Source: DATKQI01 sp035532755
GTDB taxonomy: Bacteria; Pseudomonadota; Alphaproteobacteria; Acetobacterales; Acetobacteraceae
Direction: 5' to 3'
Assembly (NCBI GenBank): GCA_035532755.1
Contig: DATKQI010000235.1
Span: 1-46,525 of the forward strand
Length of the DNA stretch: 46,525 bases
Part shown: piece by piece, positions 34,324 through 43,478 of the stretch
Layout: each line of letters starts with the position of its first letter
How positions within the stretch are numbered: position 1 is the stretch's first letter
Translations under genes and position numbers: made by a program
The notes under the pieces: generated by a model
Database searches by the model: none
Seen by the model: only the letters and a program-made list of their open reading frames with translations
Told to the model about the DNA's origin: nothing

Positions 34324-34353
34324 TTTCTACGTTGGCTGGGCGCGGAAGGATCA
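34324..34353 (-). promoter_or_regulatory. Predicted autoregulated RpoE/ChrR-type promoter of rpoE-chrR
   Basis: Minus strand TGATCC (34348-34353), 18-base spacer, TAGAAA (34324-34329), about 98 bases before the rpoE start. This agrees with the TGATCC-N18-TA pattern known for RpoE of Rhodobacter. It lies just past the ilvC stop. Confidence 0.75.
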
Positions 34354-34376
34354 CTGCCATGAACGGCGGGCCGGGC

Positions 34377-35396
34377 TCAGTTCTTCGCCTTGTCCACCAG
34401 CGCGTTCTTCTTGATCCAGGGCATCATGGCGCGCAGCTTCTCGCCCACCTGCTCGATCGGGTGTTCCGAGAGCCGGCGGCGGGTGGCCTTGAAGCTGGAC
34501 TGGTTCACCTTGTTCTCCAGCATCCAGTCCCGCGCGAAGCGGCCGGACTGGATGTCGGCCAGCACGCGCTTCATTTCCGCCTTCGTCTCGGCGTTGATGA
34601 TGCGCGGGCCGGTGACGTATTCGCCGTATTCGGCGGTGTTGCTGATCGAGTAGTTCATGTTGGCGATGCCGCCCTCGTAGATCAGGTCCACGATCAGCTT
34701 CACCTCGTGCAGGCACTCGAAATAGGCCATCTCCGGCGCGTAGCCGGCTTCCACCAGCGTTTCGTACCCGCCCTTGATGAGTTCGACGAGGCCGCCGCAC
34801 AGCACCACCTGCTCGCCGAACAGGTCGGTCTCGCATTCCTCCTTGAAGGTGGTCTCGATGATGCCGGCCCGGCCGCCGCCGATGGCCGAGGCGTAGGACA
34901 GCGCGATTTCGAGCGCGTTGGCCGACGGGTTCTGCGCCACCGCGACGAGGCAGGGCACGCCGCCGCCGCGCTGGTACTCGCTGCGCACGGTGTGGCCGGG
35001 GCCCTTCGGGGCGATCATGAACACGTCGATATCCGGCCGCGGATCGAGCAGGTTGAAATGCACGTTCAGCCCGTGCGCGAAGGCGAGAGCCGCACCGGGC
35101 TTCATGTTCGGGCCGAGCTTCTCGCGGTACAGATCGCCCTGGCCTTCGTCGGGCGTGAGGACCATGACCACGTCGGCCCATTTCGCCGCGTCCGCCGGGT
35201 CCATCACCTTGATGCCGGCGGATTCCGCCTTGGCGACGCCGGCCGAGCCGGGACGGAGGCCGACCACGACCTCCTTCACACCCGAATCCTTGAGGTTGTT
35301 GGCATGGGCGTGGCCCTGGCTGCCGTAGCCGATGACGGCGACGCGCTTGCCCTTGATCAGGTTCACGTCGGCGTCGCGGTCATAATAGACGCGCAT
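34377..35396 (-). CDS. ilvC: Ketol-acid reductoisomerase
   Basis: Second step of valine and isoleucine synthesis: isomerisation and NADPH reduction of acetolactate or acetohydroxybutyrate. 339 residues, the class I (short) form. The Rossmann loop is VIGYGSQGHAHANNLKDSG; the Mg-binding Asp and Glu residues are in FKEECETDLFGEQVVLCGG and in the C-terminal knotted domain. It follows ilvN by 27 bases on the same strand. Confidence 0.97.
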   Translation of the reverse strand: MRVYYDRDADVNLIKGKRVAVIGYGSQGHAHANNLKDSGVKEVVVGLRPGSAGVAKAESAGIKVMDPADAAKWADVVMVLTPDEGQGDLYREKLGPNMKPGAALAFAHGLNVHFNLLDPRPDIDVFMIAPKGPGHTVRSEYQRGGGVPCLVAVAQNPSANALEIALSYASAIGGGRAGIIETTFKEECETDLFGEQVVLCGGLVELIKGGYETLVEAGYAPEMAYFECLHEVKLIVDLIYEGGIANMNYSISNTAEYGEYVTGPRIINAETKAEMKRVLADIQSGRFARDWMLENKVNQSSFKATRRRLSEHPIEQVGEKLRAMMPWIKKNALVDKAKN

Positions 35397-35423
35397 CTTC
35401 AGGCTCTCCTTGGTTGGGGGAAA

Positions 35424-35939
35424 TCAGATCGTCCGGGCGCCGCGGGCGATGGCCGCGATGCCGGTGCGGGAGACCTCGGCGAGCCCCAGCGGGCGCATCA
35501 GGTCGAGGAAGGCATCGAGCTTGTCGGTCGCGCCGGTCAGCTCGAAGACGAAGCTGCCGGTGGTCGCGTCGATCACGCGGGCGCGGAAGGCCTCGGCGAT
35601 GCGCAGCGCCTCCGCGCGGTGCTCCCCGGTGCTCACCACCTTGATCAGCGCCATCTCGCGGGCGATGTGCGGGCCCTCGCGCGTGAGGTCCGCCACGCGG
35701 TGCACCGGCACGAGGCGTTCGAGCTGGGCCTTGATCTGCTCGATCACCATTTCGGTGCCGGAGGTGACGATGGTGATACGGCTGCGGGAGCGGCCATCCT
35801 CCACCGGGGCCACGGTGAGGCTGTCGATGTTGTAGCCGCGGCCGGAGAACAGGCCGATGACGCGGGCGAGCACGCCGGATTCGTTCTCCACCAGCACCGC
35901 GATGGTGGCGGAGCGGAAGGTCGGGTCGATCACCGGCAT
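35424..35939 (-). CDS. ilvN: Acetolactate synthase small (regulatory) subunit
   Basis: Regulatory subunit conferring valine feedback control on the large subunit; 171 residues. An N-terminal ACT domain (IAVLVENESGVLARVIGLFSGRGYNIDSLTV) is followed by the C-terminal domain (EALRIAEAFRARVIDATTGSFVFELTG). The start at 35939 overlaps the ilvB stop (ATGA); the frame is open upstream inside ilvB. Often called ilvH in related genomes. Confidence 0.96.
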   Translation of the reverse strand: MPVIDPTFRSATIAVLVENESGVLARVIGLFSGRGYNIDSLTVAPVEDGRSRSRITIVTSGTEMVIEQIKAQLERLVPVHRVADLTREGPHIAREMALIKVVSTGEHRAEALRIAEAFRARVIDATTGSFVFELTGATDKLDAFLDLMRPLGLAEVSRTGIAAIARGARTI

Positions 35940-37741
35940 CAGACCAGCACCAGCCCTTCGTCGGTGATGCCGCGGGCCTCGGCCTCGTGCTCCGGGCCCA
36001 GGATCATGTCGTTGTGCGCAGCACCCGAGGGGATCATCGGGAAGCAGTTCTCTTTCGGATCGACGCAGATGTCCGCGATCACCGGGCGATCGACCGCCAG
36101 CATCTCCTCGATCACGGCATCCAGTTCGTCCACGCTGCGGGCGCGCAGGCCGACGCCATGGAAGCTGTCGGCGAGCTTCACGAAATCCGGCAGGGCGGCG
36201 GAGTAGCTTTCGGAGTAGCGGCCGCCGTGCAGCAGTTCCTGCCACTGGCGCACCATGCCCATGTACTGGTTGTTCAGGATGAACACCTTCACCGGCAGGC
36301 GATACTGGGCGAGCGTGCCCATCTCCTGGATGTTCATCAGGATGCTCGCCTCGCCGGCGATGTCGATCACCAGGGCATCGGGGTGGGCGATCTGCGTGCC
36401 CATCGCCGCCGGCAGGCCGTAGCCCATGGTGCCGAGGCCGCCCGAGGTCATCCAATGGTTCGGCTGTTCGAAGCGGAAATGCTGGGCGGCCCACATCTGG
36501 TGCTGGCCGACCTCCGTGGTGATGAAGGTTTCCCGCCCGGTCTTCTGCGTGAATTCATACAGCCGGCGGATGGCGTGCTGCGGCTTGATGATCGCGCCCT
36601 TGCCGGTGGGCTGGGTGAAGCGCAGGCAGTCCTTCGCGCGCCACAGGTCGATCTGCCGCCACCAGTCGGTGAGCGCGGGGCGATCGGGCTTTGCCGGATC
36701 GGCCTTCCAGGCGGCGAGGAGGGCGGCGAGGATGCGCCCGGCATCGCCCAGCACCGGCACATCGACCGGTACGTTCTTGTTGATGCTGGACGGATCGATA
36801 TCCGCGTGGATCTTCTTGGAACCGGGGCTGAACGCGTTCAGCCGCCCGGTCACGCGATCGTCGAAGCGGGCGCCGATGTTGAGCATGACATCGCAATCAT
36901 GCATCGCGAGGTTCGCTTCCACCGTGCCGTGCATCCCCAGCATGCCGAGGAACTGCGGGTCCGACGCCGGATAGGCGCCGAGGCCCATCAGCGTGCTGGT
37001 GCAGGGAAAGCCGGTGAGGCGCACGAATTCAGCCAGCAGGGCGGAGGCGCCGGCGTTGATCACGCCGCCGCCGGCATAAACGACCGGCCGCTTCGCCGCC
37101 TTCAGCAGGGCGATGGCGCGGCCGATCTGCGCGGCATCCGGCTCGGTGGCCGGACGGTAGCTGCGGTGGCCCTCCGTCGCCGGTTCGGCATAGGGGGCGG
37201 GATTGATCAGGATGTCTTTCGGCAGGTCGATCACCACGGGGCCGGGCCGGCCGCTGCGGGCGACGTAGAAGGCTTCGTGCACCACCCGCGCCAGATCGGC
37301 CGAGCGTTTCACGAGGTAGTTGTGCTTGGTGGCCGGGCGGGTGATGCCGGTGGTGTCGGCTTCCTGGAACGCATCGTTGCCGATCAGGTGGGTGGGCACC
37401 TGGCCGGTGAGGCAGACGAGCGGGATGGAATCCATCAGCGCGTCCACCAGCCCGGTGACGGCGTTGGTGGCGCCCGGCCCGCTGGTGACGAGCACACACC
37501 CCACCCGGCCGGTGCTGCGCGCGTAGCCCTCGGCGGCATGCACCGCGGCCTGTTCGTGGCGGACCAGGATGTGGCGGATGGCGTTCTGCTGGAACAGCGC
37601 ATCGTAGATCGGCAGGACCGCGCCGCCGGGATAGCCGAAGATGACCTCGACGCCCTGGGCCTTCAGCGCGCGCAGAAGAACCTCCGCGCCGGACTGCGTC
37701 GGTTCGGATCGGGCCGGATCGGCAGGCGTGTTCTGGTCCAT
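35939..37741 (-). CDS. ilvB: Acetolactate synthase large (catalytic) subunit
   Basis: Thiamine-diphosphate enzyme condensing pyruvate with pyruvate or 2-oxobutyrate. 600 residues from the ATG at 37741. The catalytic Glu lies in VRHEQAAVHAAEGYAR (about residues 50-65); the FAD domain is central (MHDCDVMLNIGARFDDR); the TPP/Mg motif is DIAGEASILMNIQEM-LNNQYMGMV. The Gly usually found after GD is here GE in IDIAGEAS, a small departure. First gene of ilvB-ilvN-ilvC, with a promoter predicted in the gap to miaA. Confidence 0.96.
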   Translation of the reverse strand: MDQNTPADPARSEPTQSGAEVLLRALKAQGVEVIFGYPGGAVLPIYDALFQQNAIRHILVRHEQAAVHAAEGYARSTGRVGCVLVTSGPGATNAVTGLVDALMDSIPLVCLTGQVPTHLIGNDAFQEADTTGITRPATKHNYLVKRSADLARVVHEAFYVARSGRPGPVVIDLPKDILINPAPYAEPATEGHRSYRPATEPDAAQIGRAIALLKAAKRPVVYAGGGVINAGASALLAEFVRLTGFPCTSTLMGLGAYPASDPQFLGMLGMHGTVEANLAMHDCDVMLNIGARFDDRVTGRLNAFSPGSKKIHADIDPSSINKNVPVDVPVLGDAGRILAALLAAWKADPAKPDRPALTDWWRQIDLWRAKDCLRFTQPTGKGAIIKPQHAIRRLYEFTQKTGRETFITTEVGQHQMWAAQHFRFEQPNHWMTSGGLGTMGYGLPAAMGTQIAHPDALVIDIAGEASILMNIQEMGTLAQYRLPVKVFILNNQYMGMVRQWQELLHGGRYSESYSAALPDFVKLADSFHGVGLRARSVDELDAVIEEMLAVDRPVIADICVDPKENCFPMIPSGAAHNDMILGPEHEAEARGITDEGLVLV

Positions 37742-37769
37742 CGGGCAGGCTCCCGTCTCGCTCCCGGCA

Positions 37770-37798
37770 GCCCTAACGGTCCTGTTGCGGCGCGTCAA
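37770..37798 (-). promoter_or_regulatory. Predicted promoter of ilvB-ilvN-ilvC
   Basis: Minus strand TTGACG (37793-37798), 17-base spacer, TAGGGC (37770-37775), 28 bases before the ilvB ATG. The -35 contains the TGA stop of miaA (37795-37797). The -10 is a weak match, so the call rests on the -35 and the spacing. Confidence 0.5.
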
Positions 37799-38748
37799 CC
37801 GGGGGTGCGAATAAAAGATAACAAATCACATAGATTTCTTTCCGAAAATTGCGCTAGACCCGCGATACGCGCATGGATCATATGCGTGCGCGCGGGATCG
37901 GCCAGATCGTGGTGGCGGAACCAGGTGGCCTGGCGGCGGGTATAGCGGCCGGTCGCGTGCACCGCGCGGCGGGTGGCCTCGGCGAGGTTGATCTCGCCGC
38001 GCAGGTGGGCGGCGAGTTCGGGCACGCCGTGGGCGCGCATCGCCGGCAGCGCCGGATCAAGGGTGCGGGCCAGCAGCGCCTGCACCTCGGCGATGGCGCC
38101 GGCCGCCAGCATCGCATCGAACCTTGCGGCAATCGCTTCCCGCAAGGCGGGGCGCGGCGGGTCGATCCGGATGGCCCGGAAGCGCCAGGGCGCCGGTGGC
38201 AGGGCGGGACGGGCATGCCACTCGGCGAGGCCGCGGCCGGTGCCGCGCCAGACCTCCCATGCCCGGGCGATGCGCTGGCTGTCGGTGGGGAGCAGGCGCG
38301 CGGCCGTTGCGGGATCGGCGGCAGCCAGCATCGCGTGCAGCGCCTCGGGGCCGCGTTCGGCGAGCAGGCCGCGCGCTTCCGCCCGTGCCGCCGGGCCCGG
38401 ATCGGGGATGTCCGCGAGGCCCTGCGTGAGGGCCGCGAAATACAGCCCGGTGCCGCCGCACAGGATGGGCAGGCGCCCCGCCGCGACGGCGGCCGCCATC
38501 GCCGCCAGCGCCGCCGCGCGCCACCACGCGGCGCTGCCGGGCTGCCCGGCATCGCGCACGCCGTACAGGGCATGCGGCACCGTTGCCTCCTCGGCCGGGG
38601 TGGGGCGGGCGGTGAGGATGCGCAGGTCGCTATATATCTGCATGGAGTCGGCGTTGATCACCACGCCGTTGCAGCGCTCCGCGATCCTGAGCGCCAGGGC
38701 GGACTTGCCGCTGGCCGTGGGCCCGGCGATCAGCAGTGCGCTATCCAC
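37795..38748 (-). CDS. miaA: tRNA dimethylallyltransferase
   Basis: Adds the isopentenyl group to A37 of tRNAs that read codons starting with U; 317 residues. The P-loop is GPTASGKSAL (about 9-18), followed by INADSMQIYSDLRILTARP; the ILCGGTGLYFAALTQGL segment and the C-terminal TRRYTRRQATWFRHH-like motif (here GRYTRRQATWFRHHDL) are typical. The last codons are unusually A+T-rich compared with the rest. It diverges from serB, an arrangement common in alphaproteobacteria next to ilvB. Confidence 0.95.
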   Translation of the reverse strand: MDSALLIAGPTASGKSALALRIAERCNGVVINADSMQIYSDLRILTARPTPAEEATVPHALYGVRDAGQPGSAAWWRAAALAAMAAAVAAGRLPILCGGTGLYFAALTQGLADIPDPGPAARAEARGLLAERGPEALHAMLAAADPATAARLLPTDSQRIARAWEVWRGTGRGLAEWHARPALPPAPWRFRAIRIDPPRPALREAIAARFDAMLAAGAIAEVQALLARTLDPALPAMRAHGVPELAAHLRGEINLAEATRRAVHATGRYTRRQATWFRHHDLADPARTHMIHARIAGLAQFSERNLCDLLSFIRTPG

Positions 38749-38789
38749 GGGTTGCGGCCCGTTGCGTCCGCCGCCACTCTCCGCGCCCC

Positions 38790-39665
38790 ATGGCCCATAT
38801 CCTCACACTCGTCGCCGCGCGCGACGCCACCACGCTCAGCCCCGCCGTCATCGCCCGCGTGCGCGAGGCGGTGGCGGGCGGGGAGCCCGACATCCTCAGC
38901 GCCAGGGAGGCGGCCGACATCCCCTGCCCCGCCGCGCCCGACATGGCGCGGGTGGAAGCGGCGCTGGAGGGGCTGCCGATCGACGCCATCGCCACCAAGG
39001 CGCGCGGCCGGCGCAAGGGGCTGCTGGTGGCGGACATGGACAGCACCATCGTGACCAGCGAGACGCTGGACGAGATCGCCGCCTTCGCCGGGCTGAAGGA
39101 CCGGATCGCCGCCATCACGGCCCGCAGCATGAACGGCGAGATCGACTTCAAGGACGCGCTGCGCGAGCGCGTGGCGATGCTGAAGGGGCTGAGCCTGGAG
39201 GCGCTGGAAAAGACCTGGCAGGCGACGCGGCTGACACCGGGGGCGGCCGCGCTGGTCGCCACCATGCGCGCGCACAACGCCACCACCGCGCTCGTCTCCG
39301 GCGGGTTCACCTTCTTCACCGGGCGGGTGGCCGAGCGTGTGGGGTTCGACATCCACCGGTCCAATACCCTGCTGCACGCGGATGGCAAGCTGACCGGCAT
39401 GGTGGGCGAGCCGATCCTGGACCGGGATGCGAAGCTCACCACGCTGCAAGAGCTTGCCACGGCGCGGCGGCTGAAGCTGTCGGCCACGCTGGCGGTGGGG
39501 GACGGGGCGAACGATCTGGCGATGCTGCAGGCCGCCGGGCTGGGCGTGGCGTTCCATGCGAAGCCGGTCGTGGCGCTGGCCGTGCGGGCGCGCGTGGACC
39601 ATGCCGATCTGCGGGCCTTGCTGTTCGCCCAGGGTTATCGCGCGGCGGATATCCGCGCGGGCTGA
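38790..39665 (+). CDS. serB: Phosphoserine phosphatase
   Basis: Last step of serine synthesis; HAD-superfamily hydrolase of 291 residues. Motif I is VADMDSTIV (catalytic Asp, about residue 85), motif II SGGFTFFTG, and motif III GDGANDLAML. An N-terminal region of about 75 residues precedes the HAD core, as in other proteobacterial SerB proteins. The frame is open from 38736, inside the miaA start region; the ATG at 38790 gives the family N-terminus. Confidence 0.95.
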   Translation: MAHILTLVAARDATTLSPAVIARVREAVAGGEPDILSAREAADIPCPAAPDMARVEAALEGLPIDAIATKARGRRKGLLVADMDSTIVTSETLDEIAAFAGLKDRIAAITARSMNGEIDFKDALRERVAMLKGLSLEALEKTWQATRLTPGAAALVATMRAHNATTALVSGGFTFFTGRVAERVGFDIHRSNTLLHADGKLTGMVGEPILDRDAKLTTLQELATARRLKLSATLAVGDGANDLAMLQAAGLGVAFHAKPVVALAVRARVDHADLRALLFAQGYRAADIRAG

Positions 39666-39969
39666 TCCATCACGCATCGCTGAACGGGCGACGCGCTAAT
39701 GATGCACTGCACAAATCGCGAAAGAAAATTGCGTACCGTTGACAGTGGCAGCAAGGGCGGCGGGAGCGGCCCGGGTGCAAAGAAACAAAGCTGCGTTCTT
39801 CAGGAGTTTTGACTTTCCAGGCAAAGTCAAAGCCTTTGGCTCTTCCGAATTTCTTCATGCTGCGTATTGTTGCGGCAAGCTGAAACGCCAATTTCAGCCA
39901 TAAGCCGATCAAACGGCGCAGCTGGGAAAGACCGTCCGGAACGCCCGGCCTGCGCCCCGGCACGGGAGT
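39666..39969. other. 304-base non-coding region with two perfect hairpins, upstream of the ferredoxin oxidoreductase gene
   Basis: Holds an A+T-richer island (about 39700-39900) in an otherwise G+C-rich window. Hairpin 1 is TTTGACTTT-CCAGGC-AAAGTCAAA (39808-39831, 9 pairs); hairpin 2 is GCTGAAA-CGCCAA-TTTCAGC (39879-39898, 7 pairs). Neither is followed by a T run. A TTGACA at 39739-39744 has no -10 partner. A 37-codon plus-strand frame from 39701 has no features. The stretch looks like a dispersed intergenic repeat or a structured 5' leader, but one copy cannot decide. Confidence 0.6.
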
Positions 39970-42900
39970 ATGGCGATGAAGACTGCGAGCCTCGCGCTGG
40001 CCGAGAAATATACCGCCCCGAGCGGCCGGCTTTACATGACCGGCACGCAGGCGCTGATCCGGCTGCTGATCACCCAGAAACGGCGAGACGCCGCAGCAGG
40101 TCTGAACACGGCGGGGTTCCTGTCGGGCTATCGCGGCAGCCCGCTCGGCTCGGTCGATATCCAGGCGTTCCAGGCAAAGGCGCATCTGGAGGCGAACGGC
40201 ATCGTCTTCCGCCCCGGCATCAACGAGGAAGCCGCCGCGACCGCGATATGGGGCACGCAGCAGGTGGGGCTGTTTCCCGGCGCGACCACCGATGGCGTGT
40301 TCGCCATGTGGTACGGCAAGGGGCCTGGGCTGGACCGAAGCGGGGACGCGCTGAAGCACGCGAACCATGCCGGTTCCGCCCGCCATGGCGGCGTGCTCGT
40401 CGTCGCCGGGGACGACCATGCGAGCAAATCCTCCACCATTCCGAACCAGAGCGAGCAGGCGTTCGTCGCCGCCTCCATCCCGGTGCTGTACCCGGCCGAT
40501 CTGCAGGACATCCTCGATCTCGGGTTGCACGGCTTCGCGCTGTCTCGGCATTCCGGCCTGTACGCCGGCTTCAAGATGGTCGCCGAGGTGGTGGACAGTT
40601 CCGGTTCGGTCGAGACCCATCCGGAGCGTCTGTCCATCATCCTGCCCGACCAGCCGGAGGGGCTCGTCGGCATCCGCATCGCCGACACCCCGCTGGAGCA
40701 GGAGCATCGGGTCCAGGCATTCGGCCTGCCGGCGGCGAAGGCGTATGCACGGGCGAACGGGCTCGACCGCATCGTGCTGGACAGCCCGGACGCGCGCCTC
40801 GGCATCGTCACCGCCGGCAAATCCTTCCTCGACGTGCGCCAGGCGCTGGAGGATTTCGGCATCGACGAGGCAACGGCGCGCGCGGCCGGCATCCGCGTGC
40901 TGAAGCTCGCGATGACCTGGCCGATCGAGGACAGCATCATCCGCCGCTTCGCCCAGGGCCTGGAAGAGATCCTGGTGGTGGAGGAGAAGCAGCCGTTCAT
41001 CGAGGCGCAGGTGAAGGCGATCCTGTTCGACGCGGGATTGCGCGTGCGCGTGCGCGTGCTGGGCAAGCACGACGAGAGCGGGGACTGGCTGCTGAAGCCC
41101 ACCGCCGACCTCTCCGCCGCCGAGGTGGAGATCGCGATCGGCAGCCGGCTCGCGCGGTTCCATCCGCGCGAGGAGATCGCCGCCCGCCTCAACTTCCTGC
41201 AACGGCAGGAGCAGGCGCTGGCGCGGGTGGGCAGCATCGCCGAGCGAAAGCCGTATTTCTGCTCCGGATGCCCGCACAACACATCGACCAAGGTGATCGA
41301 GGGCAGCCGGGCACTGGCGGGCATCGGCTGCCATTACATGGCGCGGTGGATGGACCGGAACACCGACGTGTTCGCGCAGATGGGCGGCGAGGGCATCGCC
41401 TGGATCGGCCAGGCGCCGTTCACCGGCACCAAGCACGTGTTCGCCAATCTCGGCGACGGCACCTATCATCATTCCGGCATCCTCGCGATCCGTGCCGCCG
41501 TGGCCGCCGGTGTGAACATCACCTACAAGATCCTGTTCAACGATGCGGTGGCGATGACCGGCGGGCAGCACATCGACGGCCCGCTGACCGTGCCGCAGAT
41601 CACCCGCCAGTTGGCGGCCGAGAACGTCGCCACGATCGCCGTGGTGAGCGACGAGCCGGAGAAATACGAAGCACAGGCCGGCTTCGCCCCCGGCGTGCGC
41701 ATCGCCCATCGCCGCGAACTGCCGCGGATCGAGCGGGAGATGCGGGACACCGCGGGCACCACCGCGATCGTGTACGACCAGACCTGCGCCTCCGAAAAGC
41801 GCCGCCGGCGCAAGCGCGGCACCATGGCCGACCCGCCGAAGCGCGCCTTCATCAACAGCCGGGTGTGCGAGGGGTGCGGGGACTGCTCGAAAACATCCAA
41901 CTGCCTGTCCGTTGTGCCGGTGGAGACGGAGTACGGCCGCAAGCGCGCGATCGACCAGTCCAGTTGCAACAAGGATTTTTCCTGCATCGACGGCTTCTGC
42001 CCGAGCTTCGTGACGGTGCATGGCAACAGCCTGCGCAAGCCGCCCGCGCGCACGCCGGAGGCGTTCGCGAACCTGCCGGAGCCGGCGCTGCCGGCACTCG
42101 ACCGCGCGCATAACATCCTTGTCACCGGGATCGGCGGGACCGGCGTCGTCACCATCGGCGCGCTGCTGGGTGCCGCGGCGCATCTGGAGGGCAAATCCGT
42201 CACCGTGCTCGACATGCTGGGCATGGCGCAGAAGGGCGGTGGGGTCTGGAGCCATATCCGCATCGCCGCCCGGCCCGGGCAGCTTGCCGCGCTGCGCATC
42301 AGCCGCGGCGGGGCGGACCTGCTGCTGGCCTGCGACATCGTGGTGGGCGCGGGGCAGGATGCGCTGGGCACCATCGGCACGGGGCGCACGCGCGCCGTGG
42401 TCAACACCCATCCGGTGATCACCGGCGATTTCGTGCACGATCCGAACAGCGACCTGCCGATCCGGCGGATGCTGAACGCGATCAACGATGCGGCGGGTAC
42501 CGCCAACGTGCACAGCCTGGACGCGACGGCCCTGGCCACCGCGCTGCTTGGCGATTCCATCGCCACCAACCTGTTCATGCTGGGTTACGCATGGCAGCAG
42601 GGGCTGGTGCCGCTGGCGGAGGCCTCGATCCTGCGAGCGATCGAGCTGAACGGGCAGGCGGTGGCAATGAACCAGGCCGCCTTCCACTGGGGCCGCGCCG
42701 CGGCGGCAAACGTGGCGGCGGTAAGCGCGACCGCGTTCCCCGCATCGGCGCCCGCGCCGCGCGATCTGGACGCGCTGATCGCCGACCGCACCGCCGACCT
42801 CACCGGCTATCAGAACATCGCCTATGCCGCGCGGTATCGCCGGCTGGTCGATGCGGCGCGCGCGCGCGAACAGGCGGCGGTGCCCGGCCGCACGGACCTT

Positions 42901-43422
42901 GCGGAAGCCGTGGCGCGCAACTTCTACAAGCTGATGGCCTACAAGGATGAATACGAGGTCGCCCGGCTGTTCGCCGCCCCGGCGTTCCGTGCGGAGCTTG
43001 AAGCGCAGTTCGAAGGGAAGCCGAAACTGACCTTCCACCTCGCCCCGCCGATCCTGGGTGGTCGGGACAAGATCACCGGCCATCCGCGCAAGCGGGCTTT
43101 CGGCGCGTGGATGATGCCGGCCTTCCGCCTGCTGGCGCCGCTGCGCGTGCTGCGCGGCACGGCGATCGACCCGTTCGGCCGCACCGCGGAACGCCGGGCG
43201 GAGCGTGCGTTGATCGTGGAATACGAGACGCTGCTCGCGCGCGTGCTGACCAGTCTCACCCCGCAGAACCATGCCGAGGCGGTGGCGCTGGCCGCCCTGC
43301 CCGACCGCATTCGCGGCTATGGCCATGTGAAGGAGCAGACCATCGCCGCCGCACGCGCCGAGCAGCAGCGCCTGCTGGCCGCCTTCGCGGCGCCGTTGCC
43401 GCAGAGCCTGGCGGCGGAATAG
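39970..43422 (+). CDS. Indolepyruvate/2-oxoacid:ferredoxin oxidoreductase, fused alpha-gamma form
   Basis: A 1150-residue fused enzyme that oxidatively decarboxylates aryl or branched 2-oxoacids to acyl-CoA, passing electrons to ferredoxin. The N-terminal part is the IorA-like pyruvate/TPP region (FLSGYRGSPLGSVDIQ near the start; FCSGCPHNTS at about 431; TPP domain to about 610). A Cys-rich segment VCEGCGDCSKTSNC with SSCNKDFSCIDGFCPSF (about 633-677) should bind an Fe-S cluster. The IorB-like gamma domain starts with VTGIGGTGVVTIG (about 717), then GMAQKGGGVWSH. The start is ATG 39970 or 39976, both near GGGAG. Neighbouring valine-catabolic genes suggest 2-oxoisovalerate as a substrate. Confidence 0.92.
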   Translation: MAMKTASLALAEKYTAPSGRLYMTGTQALIRLLITQKRRDAAAGLNTAGFLSGYRGSPLGSVDIQAFQAKAHLEANGIVFRPGINEEAAATAIWGTQQVGLFPGATTDGVFAMWYGKGPGLDRSGDALKHANHAGSARHGGVLVVAGDDHASKSSTIPNQSEQAFVAASIPVLYPADLQDILDLGLHGFALSRHSGLYAGFKMVAEVVDSSGSVETHPERLSIILPDQPEGLVGIRIADTPLEQEHRVQAFGLPAAKAYARANGLDRIVLDSPDARLGIVTAGKSFLDVRQALEDFGIDEATARAAGIRVLKLAMTWPIEDSIIRRFAQGLEEILVVEEKQPFIEAQVKAILFDAGLRVRVRVLGKHDESGDWLLKPTADLSAAEVEIAIGSRLARFHPREEIAARLNFLQRQEQALARVGSIAERKPYFCSGCPHNTSTKVIEGSRALAGIGCHYMARWMDRNTDVFAQMGGEGIAWIGQAPFTGTKHVFANLGDGTYHHSGILAIRAAVAAGVNITYKILFNDAVAMTGGQHIDGPLTVPQITRQLAAENVATIAVVSDEPEKYEAQAGFAPGVRIAHRRELPRIEREMRDTAGTTAIVYDQTCASEKRRRRKRGTMADPPKRAFINSRVCEGCGDCSKTSNCLSVVPVETEYGRKRAIDQSSCNKDFSCIDGFCPSFVTVHGNSLRKPPARTPEAFANLPEPALPALDRAHNILVTGIGGTGVVTIGALLGAAAHLEGKSVTVLDMLGMAQKGGGVWSHIRIAARPGQLAALRISRGGADLLLACDIVVGAGQDALGTIGTGRTRAVVNTHPVITGDFVHDPNSDLPIRRMLNAINDAAGTANVHSLDATALATALLGDSIATNLFMLGYAWQQGLVPLAEASILRAIELNGQAVAMNQAAFHWGRAAAANVAAVSATAFPASAPAPRDLDALIADRTADLTGYQNIAYAARYRRLVDAARAREQAAVPGRTDLAEAVARNFYKLMAYKDEYEVARLFAAPAFRAELEAQFEGKPKLTFHLAPPILGGRDKITGHPRKRAFGAWMMPAFRLLAPLRVLRGTAIDPFGRTAERRAERALIVEYETLLARVLTSLTPQNHAEAVALAALPDRIRGYGHVKEQTIAAARAEQQRLLAAFAAPLPQSLAAE

Positions 43423-43478
43423 GGGCTGGCGGACACGCTGCACCGGTCTATCCTCGCTGCCATACAAGAGAGAACGTC

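Noticed and set aside
37742..37794. Leader peptide upstream of ilvB
   Set aside because: The gap is only 53 bases and no run of Val, Leu or Ile codons is present.
39701..39814. 37-codon plus-strand frame upstream of the ferredoxin oxidoreductase gene
   Set aside because: No run of regulatory codons, no ribosome site, and it ends inside hairpin 1; not a credible leader peptide.
39670..43467. 1265-codon minus-strand frame
   Set aside because: It is the shadow of the fused ferredoxin oxidoreductase gene, whose domains are clear on the plus strand.
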